Shown one piece after another: positions 1 to 11,738 of a DNA stretch of 64,000 bases. Below the pieces are notes generated by a model. That model had not been told where the DNA came from. It did no database searches and saw nothing but the letters and a program-made list of their open reading frames with translations. The stretch lies in assembly GCF_023091745.1 (NCBI RefSeq), contig NC_068913.1, positions 15,828,001 through 15,892,000 on the forward strand, in the 5' to 3' direction. The position numbers were made by a program, and so were the translations under genes. The DNA comes from Budorcas taxicolor (taxonomy: Eukaryota; Chordata; Mammalia; Artiodactyla; Bovidae). Every line of letters starts with the position of its first letter. The first letter of the stretch is position 1.

Positions 1-458
1 ACAGTTCTCAAGAGTCATTCCTTCTCATTTCCCTGCCTCCCAACCAAGGGCTTCTTTCCACTCCATTCCCACCCCTGAGAATTCTGGGGAGAGACATACT
101 TCCTCCTCCTTACCCAGTATTGGCTTGAAGCTTTAGTTATATATTTAGTTACATGCTGCACTGAGCAGAGAAGCACTGAGGAGTGAGGCACGACTTATCT
201 CCAACTGCACATTGACTTACACCTATTGAGTCATCACGCAGAGGTCCAAAGGCAGATTCTTCATGACTTTAATGAGGCTTAAGTTTCACTGGCTTTTTAT
301 TTGCATAGCGCCTTTCAAATAGTTTGCTTTTTTTAAGTTGTGAAATTATTCTAACATGGGGAAGCAAATTTGGAAAGATGTTTTCAGATGCTCAATGAAA
401 CAAGTGAAAATTTATCTACAGCATACTCCTGAAGTGAATGTTTATGAAAGGTACTATT
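1..458. other. Unassigned non-coding sequence
   Basis: AT-rich mixed sequence up to the first SINE target site. I see no recognisable repeat, coding frame or RNA gene in it. Confidence 0.6.
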
Positions 459-470
459 TTTGTCCTTTGT

Positions 471-683
471 TGTTATGTTTGGTTGCTAAGCCATGTCCAA
501 CTCTTTGTGACCCTATGGACTATGTAGCCTGCCAGGCTCCTCTGTCCATGGGATTTCCCAGGCAAGAATACTGGAGTAGGTTGCCATTTCCTTCTCTAGG
601 GGATCTTCAGGACCCAGGGATCGAAGAAATGTATCTCCTGCATTACCAGGTAGATTCTTTACCACTGAGCACCAGGGAAGCCC
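471..683 (-). mobile_element. Bov-tA SINE, complete with target-site duplication
   Basis: Ruminant tRNA-Glu-derived SINE in minus orientation. The right end is the complement of the tRNA-like head (ACCAGGGAAGCCC) and the left part is the A-body (CTCCTCTGTCCATGGG). A perfect 12-bp direct repeat TTTGTCCTTTGT lies at 459-470 and 684-695, so both ends are intact and the insertion is fairly young. The 113-codon plus-strand frame across it is translated SINE, not a gene. Confidence 0.93.
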
Positions 684-695
684 TTTGTCCTTTGT

Positions 696-3196
696 AAGTG
701 TATTTAAAAACTAAAAGGAAGTTAAGGGGAAAAAATTAAAGGAATACAAAATTAAATGCAATAAAGAGGAGTGATGACATCAGTAGAAATTCTGATACAA
801 AGAGCAGTACAAAAAAAACACTTTAAGATTAAAACAAAAGCAGTAATTGATTAAGAACAGGATATAGTTCAATGGTATTATCTAATATAGGCTAGTGAAT
901 GAATATATTTCAGTTCAAAGTGTATTCAAGATTAGTCATTGCAAGATAAAACTTGAAATATCCTGAAATCTTACAGCTCATGTACAATAATTTTTTTCTC
1001 CTAAATTTAATAAGAATTTGAAGAAAAATTGATTGACATTACCAAAAACAAGATATGAAGCTGAAAGAAACTTCACTAAACTATATTAATAATAAAAGAT
1101 TTTTCAGTGTTGCTAGAGGAAAGACTGAGTTTCTTTTCTCTCTATAAAACAATTATAAAACTATTGGCTAATGAAGAGGCAATCAAAGAGCCTGCTGCTA
1201 CCCCTGCCAAAAACAAGAAAAAAAGTTCAGAAAAGAGTCAGGCAACTGATTTTAAGGTCTTTATTGTTCTTGTTGTTGGTGGTATTGTAGACTTTGTGAT
1301 GTCTGTAAGATTTGCCAGCTTTCTAAATTTTGTAGTTTGTTTCTCATTCCAAATATTAATTTTTGTATCTAATTTTATGTTCAGAAAATGTCTCATTCTT
1401 TTTGTTAAAAAGGGCCTCCCCCAAATTTGTATCAGCTTCAGACCCTAAGTACCTGAATTCAGCCCTGATGTCCAAACCCATAAAGCTCAGTTGCATCAAC
1501 ATTCATTTACACCAAGAAGGTGTTTGTGGTCAGCAAAGAAGTGTGTGGGCCAATTGAAGATCAAAGAATGGGGAAAAGCATTGCAGCCTTTGGAGGGATG
1601 GGGGTGGCAGAGTGGGTGGTGTTGGGAAGGAGCCATGCAGAAAAGTGCACAGGATGCAATGGACTTGAGAATCTCTTTGTAAATAGGTAAAGTAACTTTG
1701 CTAAGCAGCATGTTAGGCCCCTAAGTGGTGCTTAAACATAGCACAAAGGTAGCAGATGAAGGATCAGATTGTTAAGGAACAACTTGCTTGTAAAACCCAA
1801 AGAGCTGTGGTTGATCTGATAACTCGAGGATTCTTAATAGCGCAACATAAATAAACCACTTGTAAATGCCCCTGGGCTGGCCTGCCTCACAGCCCTTTTC
1901 ACATGGCAGTAATATATGGCCAGTAATTACCATAATGAGCCACCAGAAGGCATCTATTTGTTAGCCCTGGAAGAGCTTGCATCTGGCTTTTAGGTGTGAA
2001 GCTAGGAGAGGCAAATGACAAAGAGCATTTGAATATACATTTCCTCAGGCAGCTACTTATTTGAACAGCTGCTTAGGAGGTACACAGCAACATTAAGAGT
2101 TAGTCCAATTCAGGAGGCTGTGTACATCTTGATTTCTATTTTTTTTCTTTGAAGTACAGGACCAGCCTATTTTCTCTCCGGGTAATAATTTCTCCAAATT
2201 AAAAGTAGTTACCCGACTTAAAACCTGTGACAAGTCTATTGTGTTGACCTCTGCAGCTGGGAGAGGGTGGAAGTTGCCAGGGAAATGGGCTCTAGAAATG
2301 AAACATGGAACATGTTCAGAAGTCACATGCCTGGTTTTAGATTAAGTTTCATAGGAAAAATGATCAGAACTTTCTTTCTCTATTTTTTTTGTCAAAACAA
2401 AGAATGTATAATAAAGGCAACATCTGCTGAAAGTACAAGAATATTTTCATCAAAACAACAAATTGGTGGTTTGTTGTGTCACCTTGTACATTTAATAATT
2501 CCAATGATATTCATTCCTCAGATACTAGATAGAGACAAGTTTGCCATCTGAAGAAAAGAAAGGAATCTAAGTACAGAAGAGAGCTTAGAATGACACCAGA
2601 GAATGGGGAATGTTCTGGGGAAAAGTCTGTGAATCTTTGGAACTGTATGGCTAGGAATCAAAACAGATGTGTGCCCTTCTTTATCATTGAACACACTGTT
2701 ACAGGGCTGGATTGTTCAGAGCCTTCACATCTCTGTGAAAAGATATTAGAAAAGCTGTGTAGTTCACTAGCTAGTGGGATGATGTGTGAAATAATGCCTC
2801 TAAAACACTCATGACCATGAAACAAGGGTTGCAGATATTTCTTATTTGGCTCCAAATTTACCTTAGATGAAGAGATTTATATGGAACCTGGAAGAGGCAT
2901 ATCAGAGTCTTGCCTTGACATTCATGGATCACTGAGCAGTCCCAAATGCTTCTAAGAAGATTATCAGGTGGTTGTGTTTTTTGAAGTTTCCCAATCTCCT
3001 TTACCTAGGGGTCAAACTGTTTAGGTATTTGATAGCTTATGCTTGAGATATTAGCAAGACACAAGATGACAGAGCCTAAAAATAAAACATAGATCCCTAT
3101 ACATTCATCACCCTGCAATTTTCTTCTAACTACTGCATTTTGTATCATTTTTTGGTATAATAAAGGACTTTAAAATTATACATGTATAGCTAATAT
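696..3196. other. Unassigned non-coding sequence, no confident repeat
   Basis: About 2.5 kb without a repeat I can name. The 700-1100 part is strongly A-rich. Around 1100-1700 there are short frames of at most 113 codons on both strands with no domain, no homology I recognise and no splice structure. Diverged old LINE sequence is possible but cannot be asserted by eye. Confidence 0.5.
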
Positions 3197-3374
3197 GGGC
3201 TTCCCTGGTGATTTATACAGTAACGAGTCTGCCTGCAATGCAGGAGACAGGGGTTTGATCCCTGGATGGGGAAGATCTCCGGGAGAAGGCAATCCTTGTT
3301 CTGTGGACAAAGGAGTCTGGTGAGCTACAGTCCATGGTGCTGCAAAGAGCCAGACACAACTGAGCAACTAACAC
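3197..3374 (+). mobile_element. Bov-tA SINE with internal deletion
   Basis: Starts with GGGCTTCCCTGGTG and ends with ACAACTGAGCAACTAACAC. About 35-40 bases of the central A-body are missing: the sequence jumps from the GGAGAAGGCAA segment to CTGTGGACAAAGGAG, losing the usual CCCACTCCAGTATTC block. I see no clear target-site duplication. Confidence 0.9.
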
Positions 3375-3414
3375 TCATTTTCAATACCATTTAATAGATT
3401 TACTGTATTGCTGT

Positions 3415-3835
3415 ATTATTTTGTAACTAATATAGTCACATAGTTCAAGGATCTAATATTATAAAAGCTGTCTATAGTAAAATGCCTTCTTACCCTTACT
3501 CCCAATCAGCCCAGTTACCCTCTGCTCTTAAATATTAACTGTTGTTAATTCCTTATGTATTCTTCCTATACTTTGATTTTATATCTGAGTAAATACATAC
3601 GTATATATTGTTCTCACCTATTTTTATGTAAAAGTCATACACTCTGCATACTGTTCTGTATCTTACCTTTTCACCTAATATTATACTTTGGAGATTTTTT
3701 TTTTGTATTTCAGTACATGGTTTCCCCATTCTTTTTTACAGCTACATAGTATCTCATTGTTTTAATCGATTATTTATTTAATCCAAACTGCAGCATTTTA
3801 AAGTTTTAGTCACTCTTAGAAACACCCTAAAAAAA
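3415..3835 (-). mobile_element. Old L1M 3' fragment, antisense
   Basis: Resembles the complement of the 3' part of mammalian L1M elements. It has the A/C-poor lead CATAGTTCAAGGATCT, a CCCAGTTACCCTCTGCTCTTAA block, and the diagnostic run around 3690-3780 (TTTGGAGAT, then CAGTACATGG, then CATTCTTTTTTACAGCTACATAGTAT). It is heavily diverged and non-coding. Confidence 0.65.
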
Positions 3836-6046
3836 TGATCTAGAAAATTCCATGTACTTTCATTTGTATTAAACTTTGAATTAGATTTTTGTTTGCCTGT
3901 GGCCTGAACTTTTAAGATGTCAGAAAACATAGAGAGCTTGTGGTATCAGGGATAATTTGAAAGAAAAACCTGATTTATGAGTTTGAGGTAGATAAAATGC
4001 ATGGAATTAGAACACACAGTGAGCTAAAAACATTTAAGATGCTACTAGTCCTCCATAGGCTTTTGTCTTGGGTTGCCTATATTCTATGGAGTGTTTGTCA
4101 TGCCCACCTTATTTTCTTTGAGTAATGTATAAACACCCAGACTTACTTTGATTTTTTCCAAACATGGCAGCAGCTGCCCTATAGGGCTTTGTCTCTCAGA
4201 CCACAGAACTAGTTTCTCTCTAAGGTCTTTCTGCCTCTCTGATCCTACTTTTACATTTAATTAAGGTAATCCTTCAATCTACATCCTCTTCCAGACCCCA
4301 TTCTCCCTTCTTTCTAAGTTGTTATCCGTGTTCCACCTGAAGCAGGAGATCATATTGCAGTTTTGGTCCTAAGCTCATTAAAGAAGAATGCATCTGGCAT
4401 TTCTCTGGGAGGGAAATGGGCTTTCAAGTTCTAATTGGAAAGATCTGAAGAGTGTAGAACTACCATGTCTTTCTGACCATGGGCCCCAGACCACTGAGTT
4501 TATATGTTCACTATGTAGAAAATGTAGGGTCTATGATCCTACCGTTGTTTGCCTGTTAAAAAAAATTAGGTGTTTTTTTTTTTTTAAGAAAAACAAAACA
4601 GAACACACACACACACATACAAAACTCCATCCTGATGTGGGCAAAATTGTGTGGGCATGTGTGGTCTCTGACTGAGATTAATATAATTTGTCTCTCTTTA
4701 AAGAAACTGTATGAGGTTTGTGGATAACCCTGGAGTATTAGAAAAGTACAGACAAAGAGGAATACAACCAAGAGTGAAGTTGTGCCATCAGAGAGCAAGA
4801 AAAACAGAAAAGGAAGGGAGGAAAAAAGGAAGGGAGGCAGTAAGGAATCTCTTAGAACTAAGGTTGCTGTCTTTGTCTTTGCCTCCCATCAAGATAAAAG
4901 ATTTAGACCTTTATCAGGGGTAAAGAGCTGAAACAGAAGCACTTGGTTTTGCCTGCAGGGAAAAGCTAATGAGTAATGTTCCCTTTTTTCATAAAGGTAT
5001 TGGTGGCTTAAAGACTTTTTTACTGCAGAAATTGAAAGGAAAGAGGACAAGAAAAAAAAAATCTGAGTAATAATAGATTCTACTTACATATCTATCTAAA
5101 CATATGGGGTCCCTCCAGCACTCCCTTATGTGTTCATACACTCAACTGCTGCTTGTGTCACCCCCAAGGGTATGTAATAAATATTTGTTGATCTTATTGG
5201 TAACAGGTGATATGGTTTTCCTGGCTGGTTCTATATATTACTACATGATAATGCATTGTGTGCATTAAAAGCATTAAGTTGAATTTCTTACACTTCCTTT
5301 CCCAGGTCTCCTTTAAAAAGTGACATGTATTTTGCTCCTACAAGATGTTAAAAGAGAACAAGAGGACCAGCAGGTCCCCTTCCTGCCCTTCTGACCCACA
5401 CCCAACCTGAGGTCAGCCCCCTGGCCTGTCTTTATATAGTCGCTGGAAAATAGGTGCCAGATCCCTTTCTTTCCATTTAAACCCCAGCTCTGCATGCATT
5501 TATTTTCACCTGTTGAGAGTGTAGTTCCACTGACATACAGAACCAAACATACAGATCCCTACTGAAATAATCATAAAAGGATTTATTTCCCTAAGAACTT
5601 GTTAGCTTATCTAAACATCTGCTACTCAAAAGTGATTACTTGGGAATTTCCAGGTCACAAAAGAGCATGCAAGTCTGTTGCTACTGGATGCATTCAGACA
5701 AAAACCAGTCACCAAACATTTTGAAGTGAGGCAGAGAATGTTTTAAAAATTAGTCCGTGTTTAAGGAACACCACCCCTCCCCCCAACAAAAATGTGAATT
5801 GACATACTTTTAAATGCCATCCCTGCTTTTGTTTTATTCTAATCAATCTATATAATTGACTTTCCTGCTGAAGTCCTTGGGAGCAAATATGTAGACACCA
5901 TGAAAAATCTTTGACAGTAAAGATCAAAAGATTAATTCTCATGTAGCAACATCAACAATTTAAGTGTGAGAGAAAAACACAGAATAAAAAGAGTGTTTTG
6001 CAGATAAAAGTTTAAGGAGAGACTTTAAAACCTAGGAAATACAGTA
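3836..6046. other. Unassigned non-coding sequence
   Basis: About 2.2 kb without a confidently named repeat. It contains a short CA run at 4603-4618, a purine-rich stretch at 4795-4850 made of AAGGAAGGGAGG units, and an L2/MIR-like 3' end near 5165-5200 (AATAAATATTTGTTG). Frames are short and unsupported. Confidence 0.5.
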
Positions 6047-6225
6047 TGCAGGTGATACAAGAGACTTAAGTTTGATCCCTGTGTCAGGAAGATCCCCTGG
6101 AGCAGAAAATGGCACCCCACTCCAGTATTCCTGCCTGGAGAATTCCATGGACAGAGGAGCCCGGTGGGCTACAGTCCATGGGGTCACAAAGAGTTGGACA
6201 CAACTGAAGCGACTTAGCATGCATG
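6047..6225 (+). mobile_element. Bov-tA SINE, degraded head
   Basis: The body matches Bov-tA from TTTGATCCCTGTGTCAGG through CACAACTGAAGCGACTTAGC, but the first ~35 bases of the tRNA head are lost or unrecognisable. The short frames on both strands across it are SINE sequence. Confidence 0.88.
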
Positions 6226-6399
6226 CACACATGCACAGTAGGTTGAAAAAAATCACAATATTTTGAAGATAATATGTTCAAAAAGAGTAAAGGTAATGTG
6301 ATTTAAGAGGAAGGGAGGAAACAAATTCCCTAGAATGGTTATAGCAAACCATTTCCCTTGGGAGAAGGAAAGGAAGCAGTCATCAATTGAATTATTTGG

Positions 6400-6545
6400 T
6401 ATTTACTATTCTGTTAGATGACTCCCATTTGACAGACTAGGAATCTACAACTGAGCAAGATTGAGTAAGCTGCCCAAGATAAGTGGCATAGCCAGGGTTT
6501 CAATTCTGCCTGCTCGGGAGCTCACTGTGCCCTATCGCATCTGCT
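6400..6545 (-). mobile_element. MIR SINE, antisense
   Basis: Complement of MIR core and tRNA parts: TGACTCCCATTTGACAGACTAGG, then GAGTAAGCTGCCCAAG, AGTGGCATAGCCAGGG and TTCAATTCTGCCTG. The order and spacing fit MIR in minus orientation, with typical old divergence. Confidence 0.7.
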
Positions 6546-6861
6546 TTCCTACAGTTACTGTAAAACATGACTTAAGCAACAGAGATGTTTTCTGTCATGT
6601 GAGTGCTATGGCTCCTGGTGATTTGTTCTGGCCTCAACTACTCCAGGAGGTAGGTACACAGGTTATCACTGTGGATATGTAGCATTCTTCTTGGATTTCT
6701 CCATAGGCCATTTGTCTGCAGGTTGGAGTCAGCAGTGCTATATCCCCTGGAGAGAGCAAGGAAGCAATAAGTGGAGAGGATGTAAAGAACAGACATGTGG
6801 AATGCGGAGGGGTAGGACAAATTGAGAGAATAGAATTGACGTGTATGCACCACCATGTGTA
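6546..6861. other. Unassigned non-coding sequence
   Basis: Short unique interval between MIR and an L1-BT 3' end. I see nothing recognisable in it. Confidence 0.5.
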
Positions 6862-7060
6862 AACTAGCTAGCTAGTGGGAACCTGCTGTCACAGGGAACT
6901 CAGCTCAGTGCTCTGTGATGACCCAGAGGGCTGGGATGGCAGGGACAGGAAGGAGGGGAGATATATATATATATATATATTTATAGCTGATTCACTCTGT
7001 TGTATGACAGAAACCAACACAACATTGTAAAGTAATTATCCTCCAATTAAAAAAAAAGTA
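6862..7060 (+). mobile_element. Ruminant L1 (L1-BT type) 3' end
   Basis: Matches the 3' untranslated end of ruminant L1: GGAACTCAGCTCAGTGCTCTG, GGCTGGGATGGCAGG, an expanded (AT)n at 6960-6980, AGCTGATTCACTCTGTTGTA and ACACAACATTGTAAAG, ending in an A-tract. It is a strongly 5'-truncated copy. The AT expansion sits where the consensus reads roughly ATATATGTATACATATAGC. Confidence 0.85.
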
Positions 7061-7311
7061 AAAATGAAGCCAAGGATATGCCTAGAAGAAACACCCTCCA
7101 TACACAAACCTCAGTAAGTTTTAGTTTCATTTTGCTCGCTGTTGCTGTCCTCCTTGGGAACGGATACCTTGAGCAGTTGGTAAATGGTTCCTATAGCAAC
7201 AGTCACCAAGTGAACTCTCTCCCAACAAATCTCCTCTCTCCCTCTAACCCCACCTCAGTCATTTTAAAAAAATCTTTTCAGTTTTTTGTATCAACATGTT
7301 CGGGTAAGTAG

Positions 7312-7593
7312 CTGCTGCTGCTACTGCTGCTAAGTCGCTTCAGTCGAGTCCAACTCTGTGCAACCCCATAGACGGCAGCCCACCAGGCTCCCCCATCCCT
7401 GGGGTTCTCTAGGCAAGAATACTGGAGTGGGTTGCCATTTCCTTCTCCAATGCATGAAAGTGAAAAGTCAAAGTGAAGTCGCTCAGTCGTGTCTGACACT
7501 TCGCGACCCCATGGACTGCAGCCTACCAGGCTCCTCCATCCATGGGATTTTCCAGGCAAGAGTACTGGAGTGGGGTGCCATTGCCTTCTCCTT
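7312..7593 (-). mobile_element. Bov-A2 dimeric SINE with target-site duplication
   Basis: Two tandem A-monomers joined by the AAAGTGAAGTCGCTCAGTCG linker, read on the minus strand, with the (CTG)n-like tail on the left. The 10-bp repeat GGGTAAGTAG at 7302-7311 and 7594-7603 is a target-site duplication. The short frames here are translated SINE. Confidence 0.95.
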
Positions 7594-7603
7594 GGGTAAG
7601 TAG

Positions 7604-8311
7604 AGAGATGTTAAAACCTATTCACCAAACTACATGTGAAATTGTAAGATCATTGAACTTGATAATAAAATTAAACACTTGTTAAAGAAAACTTCTGTGA
7701 AATAGATTTTACTGTTTTAATTTTGACTGTGAAATATTCAATAGATGACAAACGGGGTTTAAAGACCAAAACATGAGCAAATACCTGTTTCACTTAGCAA
7801 AGAAGAAAAGCAGCAGGAGGATGCCCAGCATGAATTCAAGGATGTGAAAGCCCCCAAGATCAGGTCTATTGACTCTTCAACATTTTTTATCATCAGCATT
7901 GGGAGTGGCCAGCTGCACGAGGACCCTTAAAGATCTTTAAAATATTATTTCTGTAGCTATTACGACGTGCAATAGGAACATGAGGCTTTTTATACTAGAT
8001 TCTACCTGACTTCCACACCATTTTCTGGTCCACCCAGAACAAGGGCTCTTAGGCAGAGTTTGCGGACATCATGGTTGTGTCCAGCTCATCAGTAATATAT
8101 GGGTTGATACCCTCCAGTTCCCCCAATGTCTGTTCGTGTTACATTATGGATTTAACATTCTTAAACTTAGTAATCATGCCTGCTTATGTTTACAGCTACT
8201 GCTATATCATGATATAAAGAGTTCTATCAGTTTTATAAGTTAACAAGTTTTGTTAAGTATTCGAACAGTTGAGTTTAATTCAACATACATCAGAGGTCAT
8301 CTAGTAGGGAA
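7604..8311. other. Unassigned non-coding sequence
   Basis: Unique interval of about 700 bases between Bov-A2 and a MIR. No coding frame, repeat or RNA gene is recognised. Confidence 0.5.
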
Positions 8312-8440
8312 TTAAGATCATAAACCCTAGTGCTAGATTGACTGGAATCAAATCCCAACTTTGCCACTATGAGACCTTAGATAAATTACTTTACCTCCCA
8401 AATGTGAATTAGGAATAATATTTTCTTACATTAAATAAGC
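8312..8440 (+). mobile_element. MIR SINE fragment
   Basis: MIR-like order on the plus strand: a tRNA-like segment (GATTGACTGGAATCAAATCCC), TTGCCACTATGAGACCTTAG, then ATAAATTACTTTACCTCCC. Diverged but recognisable. Confidence 0.65.
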
Positions 8441-8718
8441 TAATATCTATAAATTATATGTCATTGATTACATATAATACATACCGTTAATTTATTGGTT
8501 TTATTAATAACGCCTTTCAAGCTTTGCCTTTTCACGTTACAACTCTACTTTAAAATAAAATTAACCAGTGTGTGTGACCATCAGTTCTCTGGTTATCCTG
8601 ATTGTTCTTCTGTTTTCAGTTCTACATAGTCATTTATGAGGTGCAGAAACTAGAATTAAATTAAAGTGAACTATGGTGTTTCGACATTTTTTTCAAAGTA
8701 AATATGTACCAGCGAAAC

Positions 8719-9256
8719 TGTGATGGTTGGATATATGTATCAACTTGATGGCATCAAGGGATGCCAGCTGGTTAAACATTCTTTCTGGGTATGTCTCTGA
8801 GGATGTTTCTAGAAGTGATCGGTATTTGAGATGGTGGACTGAATAAAGCAGATGGCCCTCCCCAGTGTGTGTGGGTGTCATCTAAAACATTGAGGGCCTC
8901 AACAGAATTAAAAGGGGAAGCAAAGTGGAACTCATTCTCTGCCTGACTGCTGGAGTGGGACCTAAATCTTCTCTTGTCTATGACCTTGGACAGTGACTTT
9001 CCATGAGCCCTCTCTGCTCCTGTTTCTTAGGGCTTCAGACATGGACTGGGATCTACACCATCAGCTCCCTGGCTCTCAGGCCTCTGAACTACATCACCTG
9101 TTTGCAGGTGTCTAGCCTGCAAACAGCCAATTGTAGGACTTTGTAACCTCCATAAAAAGCATATGAGCCAATACCTTGTAATAAGTCTCTGTGGATAGAC
9201 AGACAAGTGTATAGATATATGCTATTTGTTCTGTTTCTATGGAGAACACTAATATA
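8719..9256 (+). mobile_element. Solo LTR of an ERVL element (MLT2 type)
   Basis: About 540 bp with the layout of MLT2 LTRs: TGTGATGGTTGG start, a GTATCAACTTGATGG segment, TAAACATTCTTTCTGGG, GACTGAATAAAGCAGATGGCC, CTACACCATCAGCTCCC, CCTCCATAAAAAGCATATGAGCC, and a terminal TTCTGTTTCTATGGAGAAC. No internal retroviral sequence adjoins either end, so this looks like a solo LTR left by recombination. It is ancient and shared by placental mammals; there is no coding capacity. Confidence 0.8.
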
Positions 9257-9468
9257 AAAATTAACAATAGGAAAACAATAGTAAGATCACACAGAGGACT
9301 GGATTAGCAAATGGTAGTCTGCTGATACAAAAGTAACTCTACTTTCTACACTGGGAATTAGATAGTAATGCTTGGGGAGCTGGCCAGGAGTTGCCCTCAA
9401 ACCTCACCACATCAGAGATACAGAACAAAGGATATTTAAAGTAGGACTTTCCAACCTGGGGAAAATCA

Positions 9469-9676
9469 GGGCTTCCCTGTGGCTCAGATGGTAAACTGTC
9501 TGCGTGCAATGCAGGGGACCCAGGTTCGATCCCTGGGTCAGGAAGATCTCCTGGAGAAGGAAATGGTAACCCACTCCAGTACTCTTGCCTGAAAAACTCC
9601 ATGGACTGTCGCCTGAGGAGCCTGGTAGGCAACAGTCCATGGTGTCGCAGAGTCAGACATGACTGAGCAATTTCAC
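9469..9676 (+). mobile_element. Bov-tA SINE with target-site duplication
   Basis: GGGCTTCCCTGTGGCTCAG head, GGTTCGATCCCTGGG B-box region, and A-body to GACTGAGCAATTTCAC. The 14-bp direct repeat TTCCAACCTGGGGA occurs at 9449-9462 and 9677-9690. A 10-base stretch around 9608 (GTCGCCTGAG) is a small internal insertion relative to the family. Confidence 0.92.
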
Positions 9677-9690
9677 TTCCAACCTGGGGA

Positions 9691-10624
9691 GACTATTCAG
9701 TCCTTTCCAGAATCTACTTCCAAGCCTCTTTACTAGTCAAATTGATTTGCACTGAGTTTTTTTTTGCAAGATGGGATAGGGGAATTTTTTCCTCTTGAAA
9801 TATTTTACCTATTGATATCTGGGATTTCTTTGATTGCAATATCTAGAAACCTACTCAAACCAACTTTAAGTAGGAAAACTTATACATGGCATATGGGCAA
9901 AAAAAGAGATATGGACAGTAAATGGTGCTCTGACTCTAGTTAGATGTAACCAGAAGGATTATGGGTCCAACTTATTCAGAGCAGCTGACCCCACCATAGC
10001 CAGAGCTCTGAAAGTCCTCCCTGCAGAACAGGCACCCTAACTGTGTCATCTGTACTGCTTTTCTGGTAAGAAGAAATGAGCCCACATCCACAGACAACAG
10101 ACTAGAATGCAGAGAAGCAAAGAGAAAATTGTGACACAGCCACTGCAAAGGATTTATTTATCTTCCACAGTCATTTTTCACCCAAGGCCTGAGATGTGTA
10201 ATTAAAGTAATGTGGGACTTATTCCTGACACAGCAGCAATGTTGGAGAGTCACCCCTGGGCATAAAATAGAGTGCATTCAACAACTTTTTGGAGTCTCTC
10301 CTGATTCAGATCTGATAGTTAGAAATCATTATCTTATAGGCACATTTGTACCATTTTCCCATAAAGTCTTATCATCTTACATAAGTCTATATGGAGCTTA
10401 TTTGCCATTTTTCTACCCACTCATATGGCCAAGTTATTTCCTTTTACAGTTTATTCTTATTGCCTCAGTATGTCACTACACAGAGAGCTCTGCAGAAAAT
10501 GTTATTCTAGCAGATGTTTTTCCAAATCACTTATAACAACGTTAAGTAAGGTTGATCCAGCACTAATTCCTGGTATTTATACGTTTCCATACATAACAGT
10601 CTTCTTTCCCTCAGCCCCTCACTT
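9691..10624. other. Unassigned non-coding sequence
   Basis: About 930 bases with no repeat I can name. A 108-codon frame at 10210-10536 plus has a hydrophobic, low-information translation without a recognisable domain and is probably chance. Confidence 0.5.
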
Positions 10625-10830
10625 GTTCCTTTCCTGTCTCCCTTTACCAGCAAATATTTATTAAGTACCCATTATGTGCCAGAAATTGTTCAAATGCTCA
10701 GGATACCTCAGTGAACCAAACAGATAGAAATCTTGGCTCTCACAGAGCTTACTTATTGATGTGGAATGATAGCCTATAACAAATAACAAATAAATGAATG
10801 ATACGTCATGTTGCTACAATGATAGGCACT
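10625..10830 (-). mobile_element. L2 LINE 3' end, antisense
   Basis: Complement of the L2 3' end: CAAATATTTATTAAGTACCC, ATTATGTGCCAGAAATTG, GGATACCTCAGTGAACC and CACAGAGCTTAC. Order and orientation fit L2 on the minus strand. Confidence 0.6.
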
Positions 10831-11400
10831 GTTTTTCCCTTCACTTAGCTTCACAATTTGAATTAATTCTTCAGTGATATTTTCCCCCAGACCCACAGTA
10901 TCTCTCTCAAATTGAAAGAGAGTCACTTTTCTGTGTTTTGGATTTCATTTCTGAAAGAGTTATAATGAAGGAATCAGCAAAAAGGAAACAGAATCTTTAC
11001 TCTTTTTCAGGAGAAGATGTTTAGGGTGAAACATTAACAAACATTTGTGCATTATCCATGAGACATATAAAAGAAGAACTTATAGCCTTGACTTTAAAGA
11101 CTTTATAATTTAACTGAAAAGAGTAACAAGTAGGTAATAACAGAAGCCAGCAGCCCCCACCTCAAATGCCATCTCCAACTGCCCAAAAGGGAACCCACTG
11201 GACTTTGGAAGTGCTGGTCACAGGAGTCCTTTCATATTTCCAATTGCTCAGTTACTACATAGCCAATGCATTGACAGTGGGCTTCCCATGCAGTAATTTT
11301 TCGCAGTGGGATTTTGGCCTTAGATTTTGTTTCTGAGTCCCTTAACTAAATCTATCTAGTGTATCAGGCTATTTCACGGGCACTTGCCCTTCTCTACATT
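10831..11400. other. Unassigned non-coding sequence
   Basis: Unique interval of about 570 bases. It holds only a weak imperfect palindrome near 10900-10925 (CTCTCTCAAATTGAAAGAGAG); no coding or RNA feature. Confidence 0.5.
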
Positions 11401-11408
11401 TAGCAAAC

Positions 11409-11639
11409 TGTGTGCAGGCCTGTGGGCTAAGGTGCTTCAGTTGTGTCCAGCTCTTTGCAATGCTATGGACTGTAGCCCACCAGGCTTCTGTGTCCATGGG
11501 ATTCTCCAGGCAAGAAAACTGGAGGGGGTTGCCATGCCCTGCTCCAAGGGATCTTCCTGCACCAGGGACCAAACCTGCTGTCTTCTGTGGCTCCTGCGTT
11601 GCAGGTGGATTCTTTACCGTTGAGGCACTGGGGAAGCCC
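11409..11639 (-). mobile_element. Bov-tA SINE with target-site duplication
   Basis: Minus-strand Bov-tA: the A-body complement (CCAGGCTTCTGTGTCC) leads to a right end GGGGAAGCCC. The 8-bp repeat TAGCAAAC at 11401-11408 and 11640-11647 is the likely target-site duplication. The element interrupts or borders an antisense L2 end. Confidence 0.9.
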
Positions 11640-11738
11640 TAGCAAACATATATTGAGCATCTACTAATCATCATGTCAAGTGCTTGGGATATTAATAAAG
11701 AAATTGCCTCTGCCCTTGAGGACATACCATTGTTAGGA
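11640..11738 (-). mobile_element. L2 LINE 3' end, antisense
   Basis: AACATATATTGAGCATCTAC, then GCTTGGGATATTAATAAAG, then TGCCCTTGAGGACATACC are the complement of the L2 3' terminal segment. It is bounded by the Bov-tA on the left and BovB on the right. Confidence 0.55.

Noticed and set aside
356..697. 113-codon frame, and similar frames at 7278-7603, 9339-9640, 11369-11660, 13796-14068, 35536-35899, 41552-41808, 42755-43030 and 59523-59825
   Set aside because: These are translated Bov-tA/Bov-A SINEs. Each maps to a SINE with identifiable ends and often a target-site duplication.
1107..1448. 113-codon frame with an apparent hydrophobic segment
   Set aside because: AT-rich sequence, no domain, no conserved context; the hydrophobic part is T-rich low-complexity DNA.
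3197..3374. Possible functional tRNA gene, from the tRNA-Glu-like heads of this and other Bov-tA and CHR elements
   Set aside because: The heads are SINE promoters without a complete cloverleaf or mature 3' end; they are interspersed repeats.
6960..6981. (AT)n run considered as an origin or regulatory element
   Set aside because: It lies inside an L1 3' end where AT repeats commonly expand.
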